NCBI RefSeq assembly: GCF_009017415.1
Contig: NC_092407.1
Span: 186,001-250,000 of the forward strand
DNA length: 64,000 nt
DNA from: Aspergillus flavus
Taxonomy: Eukaryota > Ascomycota > Eurotiomycetes > Eurotiales > Aspergillaceae
Direction: 5' to 3'
Position numbers and translations under genes: made by a program. The notes below the pieces were generated by a model. That model did no database searches. It saw nothing but the letters and a program-made list of their open reading frames with translations, and was not told the DNA's origin. Every line of letters starts with the position of its first letter. The stretch's first letter is position 1. Shown here in pieces: positions 1 through 10,459 of this stretch.

Positions 1-1126
1 CTCATATAACCAGCTTACTTCATGGGCCTTTTCTGGCGTAACCGTTGTGTGTGAGTATGGGCCACTCTCATGATCTCGACGACACTAACTCTCTCATCCA
101 GCGGTGAAGTATGGGTTAGGTTCGCATATCGCGGACGTCGATCCGAACAAAATGGAGACTTACTCCCTGGTATATTTCCAACCCCAGGGTAGTTATGATT
201 ATTTCCTCTGACTGTGTGCTAGATGGTTTGGATAAGCTCGATGTGCTACTTGGCCACATTGGGCTTCGTCAAGTCGTCCGTTTGTCAGTTCTATACTCGT
301 CTCGGCGACCGGCTTCTGACCCGACTCTCGGTGTGCATGTTAGGCGTGATTGTCGCACAGGCTTCTTCGTTTGTCTTGGTGGCAGCATTTCAGTGTCGAC
401 CTATTGAAAAGGCTTGGAAAAGCACGCTCCCGGGGACGTGTGTAAACATCAACGTGTTCTACCTTGCGAACGCCGCTCTGAATATTCTGACCGATATCAT
501 GACATATACCCTGCCCCTCCGAGTGATATTCAAGCTCCAAGTGCCGGTCAAACAAAAGGTTGCACTGGGGTTCATCCTCTGCATCGGGTTGTTGTAAGTC
601 CCTGATTTATGATATACATCTTGTGGATATGCCCTGACATTATGACTCCTCTATCTATAGTGCCTGTGTCTCGTCGATCATTCGCATTACCTACATACCT
701 GCCATGCTGTCTGACCCAGATTCTACATGGGTGATTGCCGAGGCGATGTATTGGTCTGTGATCGAGATCAATGCCGGTATCTTCGCCTCCTCCATCCCCT
801 CGTTCAAACCAATTGCCTCCCGCTTTATTCCAAGACTTATCGGAGAGTATTCTCGCGACAAAGGATACAGTGGTTGGTCCGGCAGCCACGATGCCAGGAA
901 GTTCTCCGGCTTTTCCAAAGTCCCAGAGCAGAACATTGGCCTGGACTCCATGGATCCTCGACAGCCAGACGGGGACAACATGATTGGTACGCAGATAGGG
1001 TATGGAGGGACGCAGAGTCAGGAACGGATCATACCTCAGGGCAAGATCTATGCACATACAGAGATCGAGACTAATGTGGAGGTCAGCCAAGATAGGTCTT
1101 GTCGAACCATCTCCCATTCCCCTTGA
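1..1126 (+). CDS. Pth11-like/rhodopsin-domain integral membrane protein (5' end outside window)
   Basis: This is the 3' part of a fungal seven-helix membrane protein of the rhodopsin/SAT4-like (Pth11-related) family, probably in the plasma membrane; ligand and role are unknown. Reading exons are about 2-50, 102-169, 223-593 and 661-1126, joined by introns with clear GT...AG ends (51-101, 170-222, 594-660) and consistent phase. The family signature VKYGLGSHI lies at the start of exon 2, CQFYTRLGDRL and an FQCRPIEKAW loop follow, and a helix pair FYLANAALNILTDIMTYTLP precedes the conserved basic loop. The last exon ends in a hydrophilic tail of about 90 residues with no helix. The N-terminal helices lie upstream of base 1. 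A second member of the family lies at 42054-43617 on the other strand. Confidence 0.8.
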
Positions 1127-2114
1127 AGGGAATCGCAACATTACTACTCACTTCATTTATTTTCCATGGCGCTATCCTTCGACCATTTTGATATGATTCT
1201 AATTCTTACGAATCATCGCTCCTTTGATTCCCTCAAATTCATGTATTAAATTATCCACTCTCCCTCATTTTCATTTTCTTTATTCCCAATTCCTCTTTTC
1301 ATTCTTTGATACCATAGAAACGGGGGCATAGCGATTGAGTTTAGATTTAATGATGAACGATCAGATCGATTAATTTTTGCCTGACTACTTGAAACACACG
1401 AAAGAAGATATTTATGCTGCATGAGGCAAATGGAGAAAAGAAAGAAAAGAAATTAGGGATATCAAGGTCAGGTGCCAACAGAGACAAATCGAGGGGAATT
1501 CCGATGTCGGGACTTCCGAGAAGCGACAGCATCAGTCGTTCTCACTGCTAGAATTTCGGCAGATCCTGATTATATATTGGTAAGCTCATATACATTTCGA
1601 TGCCTATGTCTTTTAGGGGAAACAACTAAGAGGTCCTGTGACCAGCTTAACTGGGCCCCAGTTCTGAGCCAGTCACGAAACGCTCTGTCCAGGATGCACT
1701 GATGACGCGGAGGACAACTATGACCATTGTTTACATGGGGAAAACAACATCGGTTCCAAGCTACCAGTGATGGATGCCCCTTTCTCCCCACAATGGCTGA
1801 ATGCAACGGGTCCGGCTATACGCTTTCCCACCTCCATGCTTCCCTTACCCCATGGGCAAGTCTCCACAAATCTCCACAAAACGACCAGAAGCCGATGGGA
1901 CCCCGGCCTTGAAAGCACGATTTGCTTGAGTCGAGAGGGAAATTGAGACCCGTGGGCCTATCTACATCACATTATTGGAGAGATTGTTGGTTTAATCCCC
2001 ACAGCCCAATGCTTAGCTACGGAGGTTGGTGATGACGCACAGTTTAAAAGCTCGCCCCTACACCCATAATGCAAATGAGCTTGTCAGTCCTACTTGTCTT
2101 TCTCTCGAATAAAA
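1127..2114. other. Intergenic region
   Basis: This stretch holds the 3' flank of the membrane protein gene and the promoter of the tannase. It is T-rich around 1250-1330. A TATA-like TTTAAAA sits at about 2043-2049, some 70 bases before the tannase ATG. No coding exon is recognisable. Confidence 0.5.
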
Positions 2115-3836
2115 ATGAGGTCGGCGCTAAACATCCTCGCGGGAGCAGCCACTCTCACAGTGGCACAGGCTGCTAGCCTTAGCGATGTTTGCACGAACAG
2201 CCATGTCAAGTCGGCTCTGCCCTCCATTGACCTCATCAATGGTCTTGTAATTGATTCATCTTCTATTACCACCAATGCCGTCTACAATGCTTCCACCCCC
2301 GGAGGTGACTACTTCCCAGCAGCATCCGCCTATGATTTCTGCAACGTGACTCTCACGTACGCCCACCCTGGACGCAACGATCGAGTTCATCTTAAATTAT
2401 GGATGCCAGCTCCAGACCAGTTCCAAAACCGGTGGCTATCCACTGGTGGAGGTGGTTTTGCGATCAATCACGACGAACAGCAGCTTCCGGGTGGTGTTCA
2501 ATATGGCGCCGCGGCTGGCATCACTGACGGAGGTTTCGGCAGCTTTTACACCCAGTTTGACCAAGTATTCCTGCTGGCCAATGGCACGATCAACTATGAA
2601 GCACTTTATATGTTTGGCTACCAGGCGCACCATGAGCTAAGTGTCATCGGAAAGGCTTTGACAAAGAACTTTTATGGCACGGGAGACGCAAAACTGTATG
2701 CCTATTGGCAGGGGTGCTCCGAGGGTGGTCGCGAGGGATTCAGCCAGGTGCAGCGATTTCAGGAGTTCGACGGCGCAGTGATCGGCGCCCCTGCCCTTCG
2801 GTATGGCCAACAACAGGCCAACCATCTGTATGGAAACTTGGTCGAGCATACACTCAAGTACTACCCTCCGCCCTGTGAATTGGAGAAGATCGTTAATTTG
2901 ACCATTACGGCATGCGATCGCCTGGATGGAAGGTCCGACGGTGTGGTGTCGCGGACCGACCTGTGCAAGCTGCATTTTAATATCAATTCAACGATTGGAG
3001 CACCCTACTCCTGCCCAGCCTCAACGACAGCAACTGGTACAACCCCGGCGCAGAACGGAACCGTGTCTGCGCTCGGTGCAGCAGCAGCCAGGAAGATGTT
3101 AGATGGCCTTCGCACTCTTGACGGCCGTCGGGCCTATATCTTCTACCAGCCTTCCGCCACCTTCGATGATGCGCAAACGAAATATAACCCCGAAACCAAG
3201 CAATTCGAACTCGAGGTCTCTGCCTATGCCGCCGAATGGATCCCCCGCTTCCTGCAGCTACAGAATTACACTCTATCTTCCCTGGAAAACGTAACATACG
3301 ACACCTTAAAAGACTGGATGGAACTTGGATGGCAGCGCTACGAAGACGTCCTGCAGACCACATGGCCCGATCTAACTCCTTTCCAGTCCGCGGGTGGAAA
3401 GGTGCTTCACTACCATGGTGAATCGGATCCAAGTATTCCGGCTGGATCCTCGGTACACTATCATGAGTCTGTTCGTAAGACTATGTACCCCAACATGTCT
3501 TTCAACGAAAGTAACCAGGCGTTGAATGAGTGGAACCGCTTATTCTTGGTCCCCGGCGCCGCGCACTGCGCCTCCAGTACCGATCAAGCCAATGGCCCCT
3601 TCCCCCAGGCAACTCTCAAGACGCTCATCGAATGGGTCGAAAATAGTATTGTTCCAGAAACTTTGAATGGTACCGTGCTGGATGGTGATCACAAGGGTGA
3701 ACAGCAGCAGATCTGCGCTTGGCCCTTGCGTCCCTTATGGACAGAGAATGGCACCGTTATGAACTGTGTGTATGACCAGGCTTCCTTGGACACCTGGGAC
3801 TATGAATTTGATGCCTATCGCATTCCTCTATACTAA
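2115..3836 (+). CDS. Secreted tannase / feruloyl esterase family protein
   Basis: An intronless gene for a 573-aa secreted serine esterase of the tannase/feruloyl esterase family, which cleaves gallate or hydroxycinnamate esters of plant phenolics outside the cell. The first in-frame ATG (2115) opens a clean signal peptide (MRSALNILAGAATLTVAQA). The nucleophile motif GCSEGGREG carries Ser202 preceded by Cys201. The likely acid is the Asp in HGESDPSIP, and the His is in AAHC. This is the CS-D-HC arrangement typical of the family, in which the two Cys next to Ser and His form a disulfide. Several N-x-S/T sites suggest glycosylation. Tannase and type-B feruloyl esterase cannot be told apart from motifs alone. 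Its neighbours do not clearly share its role. Confidence 0.9.
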   Translation: MRSALNILAGAATLTVAQAASLSDVCTNSHVKSALPSIDLINGLVIDSSSITTNAVYNASTPGGDYFPAASAYDFCNVTLTYAHPGRNDRVHLKLWMPAPDQFQNRWLSTGGGGFAINHDEQQLPGGVQYGAAAGITDGGFGSFYTQFDQVFLLANGTINYEALYMFGYQAHHELSVIGKALTKNFYGTGDAKLYAYWQGCSEGGREGFSQVQRFQEFDGAVIGAPALRYGQQQANHLYGNLVEHTLKYYPPPCELEKIVNLTITACDRLDGRSDGVVSRTDLCKLHFNINSTIGAPYSCPASTTATGTTPAQNGTVSALGAAAARKMLDGLRTLDGRRAYIFYQPSATFDDAQTKYNPETKQFELEVSAYAAEWIPRFLQLQNYTLSSLENVTYDTLKDWMELGWQRYEDVLQTTWPDLTPFQSAGGKVLHYHGESDPSIPAGSSVHYHESVRKTMYPNMSFNESNQALNEWNRLFLVPGAAHCASSTDQANGPFPQATLKTLIEWVENSIVPETLNGTVLDGDHKGEQQQICAWPLRPLWTENGTVMNCVYDQASLDTWDYEFDAYRIPLY

Positions 3837-4202
3837 AAGGAATGTCATGTCATAGTCCGTATATTTAGCTGATAATAAAGAAACGCACTCGCTTCTTAGA
3901 CAAGGATACCTGTAAGGAGCTTCCATCTTGTACATGTACTCTTATAAAGCTTCAGATCAAAGGTTCATCTAGAAGTTCGTCAAGTGAGTTTCGAAAAAAT
4001 CAATAAATTTATGTGCACAAGCGTCGTCGCTGACTAATGAGTATAATCCTTCCCAATCGAGTAAAGTACATACGGCTCGAATATCCTCGGCTACTCCGGC
4101 TCTTGTGCATCTCAGCAACAGAACGCCCTTTAGTACTATAGGGTTCAATATCCACACTTGTTTGGCATAAGGACATTACTCAGTGTTGTCTTTTAGCTCT
4201 GG
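3837..4202. other. Intergenic region
   Basis: Tannase 3' flank and promoter of the next gene. One CTGATAA (GATA-factor type core) lies at 3869-3875, close to the tannase stop codon. Nothing else stands out. Confidence 0.4.
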
Positions 4203-5570
4203 ATGCCTTCTCGTGGCCCGAAGACGACTGGCGAACTTATCATTGTCCACCAGGAAAGCCAAAAGAGTCGAACGCGAGCTCGAGCGCACTTGGCGCATAA
4301 CGGGATCAGAAAGAGGATCCAGAAGCAGCGTGGACAGGACCATGACAGTCCAGCACCCCCCGGCTCAAGAGCTGTAGCCGCTTCTCCCATTCCTGCCCCG
4401 GTTGGACTGTCGGGCTTTTCAATGGTGGAGTATTTGATCTCCACCAACATCTTCCCGGATCTTAACAGCACATGGGGTGTGAGTCCCGCTGTTTGTCCCG
4501 GTCCTGCAAATCTATCGCATACCCTCTCGCGGGCCTCCGATGTACTGGAATGTATTTTCCGTGCCAATTTGGCATTTCACTGGCTTGATCTCAATTTGTG
4601 GACGACCCCCGAGAAGAAGAGGAACATGAAAGTCGCCGCCTTGACGTATCGAGGGCAAGCACTAGCATTGGCGCAGAAAGAATTGCTTCGCCGGCGTATA
4701 CCAAGCTCCACACACCGTGACACTAAGCGACAACCGGTCCACCCGGCAAATAGGGAGATCTGCTTTGGTATCGTGCTCCGAATGCTTCATCTCGACTACC
4801 GGTTTGCGCGATGCGACGTCCAGGCTCATTTTGTGGCATGCCGGCAACTGCTGAGGGACAGCTCAGATGGCAGCCTCACGGAGAATCAGCAATCGCTTGA
4901 AGCTCTAGCATCCACCATTCGTAATCCTCATCTCCATCACCTCATGATCACCTTTGAATGTATCAACCGCACCCCCAACAGTGTCATCTGGGATGATGCG
5001 GACTTAAGCTTTCTTACGAGGAATCTGTATCAATTTGTCAATCGCATTCAGGCGGGTGATGAAGTATCTACGGAGAACCGAACTTTGGATGAATCTATCC
5101 CAATGACGCCGCCAAGGGTCTCCCCATCCACTATCTTGTGGCGATGCCTCACAAAGAGACCGACGTCGATCCCGTCGAATATCTACCGTGATGTTTGCGA
5201 GTCTAGTGCACAGATTGCGGCATTACTACTCATTTGTTCCGTGTTTCTCGACTATGAAGATGACTCTGAAAGCACTGATACTTCGATTCCCTACCAGTGC
5301 GTTGAAGAACTGGAGAATGCGCTCTTTGCTCTCGGGGAGGAAAACGCTGTATCAAGTGCGCTCAATTCCGCCTGGATGTTGGCTGGTGGACTTGGACTAC
5401 CGCTAACACACCGGCGCGCTCGTTTGTGGTCTGTATCTGGGATGCTATATGCTCTGAAACGATCTTCCGGTCTTGATCTGACCGTCACAACATCGGGCCA
5501 TGTGGTGAATGCGCAGTATGTCAAGCAGGTTTGCTTGGATTTCTTGGGTAGGCCTTGGATACGATCCTGA
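4203..5570 (+). CDS. Fungal-specific transcription-factor-like protein without zinc cluster
   Basis: A 455-aa protein resembling the middle-homology region of fungal regulators (Fungal_trans_2 type). The start (MPSRGPKTTGELIIVHQE) and the following basic stretch SRTRARAHLAHNGIRKRIQK match the short N-terminus seen in a subgroup of these proteins that lack a Zn2Cys6 finger; no cysteine cluster is present. The rest is alpha-helical with conserved patches such as LVFHW-like FHWLDLN and LPLTHRRARLWSV. It may therefore act as a cofactor or decoy rather than a direct DNA binder. The 3' end is uncertain: a GTATGT donor at 5516 could be spliced to about 5577, adding an open frame that runs to about 5770 (ILSEIHACSKNIASSQHIAV). 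It precedes the DUF829 gene in the same direction. Confidence 0.65.
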   Translation: MPSRGPKTTGELIIVHQESQKSRTRARAHLAHNGIRKRIQKQRGQDHDSPAPPGSRAVAASPIPAPVGLSGFSMVEYLISTNIFPDLNSTWGVSPAVCPGPANLSHTLSRASDVLECIFRANLAFHWLDLNLWTTPEKKRNMKVAALTYRGQALALAQKELLRRRIPSSTHRDTKRQPVHPANREICFGIVLRMLHLDYRFARCDVQAHFVACRQLLRDSSDGSLTENQQSLEALASTIRNPHLHHLMITFECINRTPNSVIWDDADLSFLTRNLYQFVNRIQAGDEVSTENRTLDESIPMTPPRVSPSTILWRCLTKRPTSIPSNIYRDVCESSAQIAALLLICSVFLDYEDDSESTDTSIPYQCVEELENALFALGEENAVSSALNSAWMLAGGLGLPLTHRRARLWSVSGMLYALKRSSGLDLTVTTSGHVVNAQYVKQVCLDFLGRPWIRS

Positions 5571-5906
5571 AGTAGAGAAAACCAACATTGGATTTCGATA
5601 TACTGTCCGAAATCCATGCTTGCTCCAAAAATATTGCCTCATCTCAACACATCGCAGTTGCCAAGATACTAACCCGAATAGGAAATTTCCTAAAAGGGCA
5701 AGGGATGACACAACGCTCAATGAATCTTCTCAACAATTTTTTTGGCTGGATCGCAGACTACCTGTTAAATATCGCATATAGTCTAGGGTATATCCATAAA
5801 GGCTGTGGGCTATGCGATCCTCTCTACCGGCTCTTTCCCTGCATTAGCTCCACGTCGTGTCAGCCGGACAGCGTCTGCGCTAGTAGCATCCGGAGCAATC
5901 TTCACG

Positions 5907-6836
5907 ATGGTCAATCCTTCGCTTTTACCTCCAGAGCTACGAAAGCTCTCAGATGACGTCTATGTTTATGACCCCTTCTTAGACTCTCAGGGTGACAGCC
6001 GCAGCAGTGCAAGCGATCCCACAACTGTTGTCCTATACACATGGGCCGATGCACACGTACGCCTGGTTCAAAAATACTTCCAGGGGTACAGAGACCTCTA
6101 CCCGTCTACTAAAATTATCATAGTTATGGCGAAGACTATGAAGACGTTTTTCGCCGGACGAGAGACGAATCAAGCCGTTGTTCGAGACATGGTGGTCAAG
6201 GAATTGTGGCCGCTTAGTAGCCGCAAACCAAGTACGTCTTCTGAGCTTTCAGATAGCTTGACGTATCGGGGAACATCGCACCCCCGCATCCTCATGCATG
6301 CCTTCTCGAACAGTGGCGGCGTCAACCTGGAGGCCACTGCTTTGGTTTGGCATTCATTACAACTGAGCCTGGGCCAATCCATCGGCCCACTACCCATCCA
6401 AGGCCTCATTCTCGACTCGACACCTGGTGGAGACTCCTTTTCCCGTGAATTTCAACGCTGGACAGCCGGAGTAGCGCTGGGGTTCGCGTTTCTCCCAAGG
6501 CTCTTGGCGAAACTGGTGGCGGCCATCATAGTGCTACTACGTTTCGGGCTACCGGGTCTGTTTGGAAAAGAGTCGCTTCCTGTCCGTGGACGGAGAGTCA
6601 CCAATTCGCCCGACTACATACCAACAACTAGCGGACGGTTGTATATATACTCCGACTCGGACCCCTTGATCGGAGACAAAGATGTGGAGTCGCATGGGCA
6701 TGAAGCGAAGGCTAAGGGATATCAGAATATTGAGTTGGAAAAGTTCCAAGGTTCGGGCCATGTCGCACACATGCGACAGGATCCAAAAAGGTATTGGGCT
6801 GCGATTGCAAGGTTCTGGGATGAAAGATGTGTGTGA
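5907..6836 (+). CDS. DUF829 / PaxU-TMEM53 family alpha/beta hydrolase
   Basis: A 309-aa intronless protein of the DUF829 family (TMEM53; the fungal indole-diterpene cluster protein PaxU belongs here), an alpha/beta-hydrolase fold whose substrates are mostly unknown. The start is the first ATG in frame (MVNPSLLPPELRKL). The nucleophile elbow reads HAFSNSGG, an acid residue is seen in IYSDSDPLIGD and the likely catalytic His is in GSGHVAH. A hydrophobic segment around residues 190-215 (GVALGFAFLPRLLAKLVAAI) may be a membrane contact. It lies 429 bases upstream of the siderophore-type permease in the same direction, so hydrolysis of an imported chelate is a possible but unproven role. Confidence 0.8.
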   Translation: MVNPSLLPPELRKLSDDVYVYDPFLDSQGDSRSSASDPTTVVLYTWADAHVRLVQKYFQGYRDLYPSTKIIIVMAKTMKTFFAGRETNQAVVRDMVVKELWPLSSRKPSTSSELSDSLTYRGTSHPRILMHAFSNSGGVNLEATALVWHSLQLSLGQSIGPLPIQGLILDSTPGGDSFSREFQRWTAGVALGFAFLPRLLAKLVAAIIVLLRFGLPGLFGKESLPVRGRRVTNSPDYIPTTSGRLYIYSDSDPLIGDKDVESHGHEAKAKGYQNIELEKFQGSGHVAHMRQDPKRYWAAIARFWDERCV

Positions 6837-7265
6837 AATTAGTATCGTTCTGTGGTGTAAGTGAGATGACTGAGAGAAGCATGTATTGCGAGACGTCATT
6901 GTAATATAAATTAAGTCTTACGCCTTTCGATTCAATCTGAAAACGTATGATATCTATATCCACTGCCGGAATGCGACGGATCTTGCAATAGCCGACGGTG
7001 GATCTTATCTGATCATCTGATAACCGCCGAGGCTTGTGTAGCCAATCGGTGGGTGTACCAATTTCTATTGAACTGGTTCTTTTCCCCCACAATGGACACA
7101 CTTTTCCTGCTTCCGGGGAAGTTTTGTCTGCGTTGTCGCTCTTACATACCAGAGGTGCCCGTTCACCTACCCTATTCGCGTGGCCCCTTATACCTTAACC
7201 TCCTTGCTTCTGCATACATCTCGCTCGCCTTGGCCAGTAGCGCGCTACTTCATGTATCCAATGTC
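6837..7265. other. Intergenic region, promoter of siderophore transporter
   Basis: Contains the DUF829 3' flank and the promoter of the permease. The one strong element is the pair of GATA-type boxes at 7005-7023, described separately. Confidence 0.6.
7005..7023. promoter_or_regulatory. Paired SreA-type GATA boxes (inverted)
   Basis: TTATCTGAT (7005-7013) and ATCTGATAA (7015-7023) are separated by one base. The second box matches ATCWGATAA, the consensus reported for the iron-responsive repressor SreA, and the reverse complement of the first (ATCAGATAA) matches it as well. The pair lies about 243 bases before the ATG of the siderophore-type permease. Iron repression of that gene is inferred. 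Confidence 0.7.
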
Positions 7266-9370
7266 ATGCAGAAATTCTTACGGGCGGTTTCCCATGACTC
7301 AGAGCCGGAGGGAAGCAGATCCTTGCCCGTGCCGATCATGAAAGACCCACGCGACGAGGGTTATGAACCTATTTTTGACTCGTCGGAAACTGTCGCCGAG
7401 GCCAGGGAGGGAAGGGCACATGGAGTCGCAGAGATTGAGGCTCTGGCAACAGTGTGGTCGACCAAGGCTCTTCATATTGGATACGCTTTGTATGAAACCC
7501 CAGTCTCATAATACTGTTTCGAGCAAATCTGACGTTGACGGTTAGAGTGTTTTTGATATTTTTCACCAACTCTTTCCAACAGGAAACGACGGGGAGTCTT
7601 TCACCGTATGTGTACTCGAAGTTCGCCAATCACTCTTTGATATCAAGGACAAATGTCCTGACCAATGTTGTCGGTGGGGTGGCCAAATTGCCGTGTGCCA
7701 TGTTAATCGATGTCTGGGGCCGTCCGAAAGGGTTTGGAATCATGACTGGCCTATGCACTTTAGGTAGGATGGAATCTCCTGAGACGGACAAGACTTCAGC
7801 TGACTTCAATAGGACTTTTCCTAATGGCTATTTGTGGAAACGTGGAAACCTATGTCACCGCTCAGGTAAGTCTCATTCCCTTATACGGCCGAATGGATTT
7901 CTTACTGTATGAGGACTTCATTAGGTCATATACTGGGTAGGATACAATGGAATGGACTACGTCCTCCATATCTTTCTCTCCGATATAACGGATTTGGTAA
8001 ACCGATCGTTCGTTTATGGCATGGCATCAACTCCTTATGTTGTCACCACATTTGCCGGCCCTGCAGCCGCGCAATTGATTTATGAAATAGGAGGTTTGTG
8101 GTGGGGATTTGGGATATTCGTCGTCATCACTCCACTTGTAACGGCGCCATTCCTGTGGTTACTCTGGACCTCACTCCGCAAGGCGTACACAGAGGGGCTA
8201 ATCCGGAAAGCTCATAGTCGCAGAACATGGGCAAGATCCGTCAAGCATTATTTCATTGAGTTCGATAGTAGGTATTCCGCTCTGACGTGATATGTGTAGA
8301 AACTGACTTGAGCAGCTATTGGACTATCATTGGTGACAGTGGCATTTGTTCTGATGCTCCTCCCATTGGCCCCAGCCTCACATGCTAGCAATGATAGTAT
8401 GTCCTTGGCTGATAGATCGAGATCGCCGGATACCACAGCGTCATTTTTTCTCGGCGTGCTTGCCTTTATGGCATTTGTGCTCTGGGAGCGCTTTTGTGCC
8501 CCAGTATGCTTCTTACCATTCAACCGGCTCAAGGATCGAACGTTGCTGGGAGCTTGCTTTCTTGCTGCGTCCCTTTTTGCCAGCTTCTAGTATGCTTCCT
8601 GTTTCGTAATCATGATACCGAGCCCTTGCTAACATGCCGTAGCTGCTGGGATCTTTACCTTGCTTCCTACCTTCAGGTTACCTTTAACACCAGAATCCGG
8701 GAGACGGGCTACATTTACAACATCTATACCATTGGGACATGTCTTTGGTCGGTACCACTGGGACTGTAAGTACAACTTCTTTCGAGCTATTATTCCTCAC
8801 TGACATCGCGACAGGATCATTCGCAAAGTCGATCGCCTTAAATGGATCGCTCTAGCCGCCATGCCATTAATCTTTCTTGGGACAGGGCTGATGATCCATT
8901 TTCGATCACCTCAAAGTCACATTGGATACGTCGTACTTTGTGAAGTCTTCAAGGCCCTAGCCGGGGGCACTCTGGTAATCTGTCAGCAGATGGCAGCGAT
9001 GGCCACCGGCGGCCACGAGAGTGTTGCCGTCTCCTTCGCCTTGGTAGGGCTGTTCACCAAATTGGGAGGAGGCATCGGATCTGCTATTTCCGGTGCAATC
9101 TGGACCAGCACTGTCCCTTTCTACCTGGAGAAGTATCTACCCACAGGGAAGAAACACAAGGCATGGGAGCTCTACGGATCGATCGAGGAAGTCCTATCGT
9201 ACCCGATAGGGACCCCAGAGCGGGACGCTACCATCCAGGCGTACGGGGTAGCTCAACGACGGATGTTGATTGCTGGCCTTTCCATCCTACCGCTTGCTGT
9301 GGCATCCATCCTGCTGTGGAGGGACATCCGCTTGAAGAAAGTCAGCCAGGTCAGGGGTACCGTCTTCTGA
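7266..9370 (+). CDS. Siderophore iron transporter-type MFS permease
   Basis: A 596-aa permease of the siderophore-iron transporter (SIT) branch of the major facilitator superfamily, which imports ferric siderophores at the plasma membrane. Seven exons (7266-7489, 7546-7763, 7813-7865, 7925-8267, 8316-8589, 8643-8765, 8815-9370) sum to a whole number of codons. SIT hallmarks are seen: FFTNSFQQETTGSLSPYV after helix 1, GGVAKLPCAMLIDVWGRPKG, ICGNVETYVTAQVIYWVGYN, and FAGPAAAQ. The C-terminal loop YLPTGKKHKAWELYGSIEE is also typical. The upstream inverted SreA boxes support iron control. It is followed tail to tail by a 2OG-Fe(II) dioxygenase 105 bases away. Which siderophore it carries cannot be told. 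Confidence 0.9.
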
Positions 9371-9475
9371 ACATGCATGAGAAGGCTCGGTGGGCACTAT
9401 GAGTTGACGTATATTGGAAAGACTTTGTACATAGAACCTTGATAATCAAAAATTAAGTACATGATACCACATGGC

Positions 9476-10459
9476 TTAGGCCGACGCCTCCATGGTCTTC
9501 AACTTCTCCTGCAAGGCTGCAAAGTTTCTTTGCATAGCCCGTGTATTGAACTGCTCCCCCGTCAGCATCGGATATTTCTTCTTTGGTCCCTGGATGAGGG
9601 CATCCTTGCACGGCTGATTGAAGTATGCAATGCTATACCGATCGCCATAGTAGTCTCCCGGCTCCGACGGAGCTTTGACACGATGAAAAGTTGATTTAAA
9701 GCGATCATCCGACCACGACATGAGCAGGTCCCCGATATTACAGACGATCTCACCCGTACGCGCTTCCACCCGAGTCCATTCATCGCCGATCCCAAACTCC
9801 GTCACAGCCTCGCGACCAGGACATATTTCTAATCCACTTTGCCCATCCTTCTGAAATAGCAATGTCAAAAAATCCCAGTCGGCATGGGCACCCGCCCGAT
9901 GATACGTGTTCCCATCAGACTTTTCCGGTAGAGCAAAGTAATGCAGCAGTCGCATGGTGGTCTGTTCATTGTGACGAGACACATCATGGCATTTGATAAA
10001 GTACTCTTCCGGAAAGCCGAGGCCGCGTGCAAAGCACCGCATCAATTGTTCCGACACCCCCTGCACACGATGCATGAAAGTCAAGGACGTTGTGCGAAAC
10101 CCGGGGAGGTGGGCATCCTCTAACCACAGGTTGGTCATGTTCTCTCCGAACTGTAACTGGTATGATTCCTTCGTGTCTGGTTGGCCTGTGGATGGCCTGA
10201 CCTGGGACTTCTTTTCCCAGCCGACATTGTTGGGATTCCACGGCACGGTGGCCTTGACGTCGTCAGGGAGGTTGAAGAAGCGCTCAGTGGTCGCGAACAT
10301 GGTCTCGATCTCATCGATAGAGATACCATGATCGACAATCGTGAAGAAACCGACATTCTCGGCGGCGTGGACGAGATCCGCAGTGATCTCATCGATTCGC
10401 TGGTCGAAATTGGCCAGCGAAATTTGGGGGATCGGACGGTCGACGTACTTTGTTGGCAT
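9476..10459 (-). CDS. 2-oxoglutarate/Fe(II)-dependent dioxygenase (isopenicillin N synthase-like)
   Basis: An intronless 327-aa non-haem iron oxygenase with the DIOX_N and 2OG-FeII_Oxy domains. The N-terminus carries IPQISLANF and the conserved VGFFTIVDHGI. Iron ligands are His192 and Asp194 (GAHADWDFLTLL) and His259 (STFHRV); Arg274 in DRYSIAYF would bind 2-oxoglutarate. Length and layout match fungal enzymes that hydroxylate, desaturate or ring-close small metabolites; the substrate is unknown. The gene faces the siderophore permease tail to tail, and three CTGATAA cores lie in its upstream region, so a link with iron use is possible. All residues needed for catalysis appear present. Confidence 0.88.
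   Translation of the reverse strand: MPTKYVDRPIPQISLANFDQRIDEITADLVHAAENVGFFTIVDHGISIDEIETMFATTERFFNLPDDVKATVPWNPNNVGWEKKSQVRPSTGQPDTKESYQLQFGENMTNLWLEDAHLPGFRTTSLTFMHRVQGVSEQLMRCFARGLGFPEEYFIKCHDVSRHNEQTTMRLLHYFALPEKSDGNTYHRAGAHADWDFLTLLFQKDGQSGLEICPGREAVTEFGIGDEWTRVEARTGEIVCNIGDLLMSWSDDRFKSTFHRVKAPSEPGDYYGDRYSIAYFNQPCKDALIQGPKKKYPMLTGEQFNTRAMQRNFAALQEKLKTMEASA

Noticed and set aside
572..1141. 189-codon minus-strand open frame
   Set aside because: It is antisense to the well-supported rhodopsin-family exon and shows no family motif.
2094..2114. Upstream in-frame extension of the tannase
   Set aside because: It begins at TTG; the ATG at 2115 gives a normal signal peptide.
5805..5906. Upstream in-frame extension of the DUF829 protein
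   Set aside because: It begins at GTG, not ATG, and the extra residues do not resemble the family.
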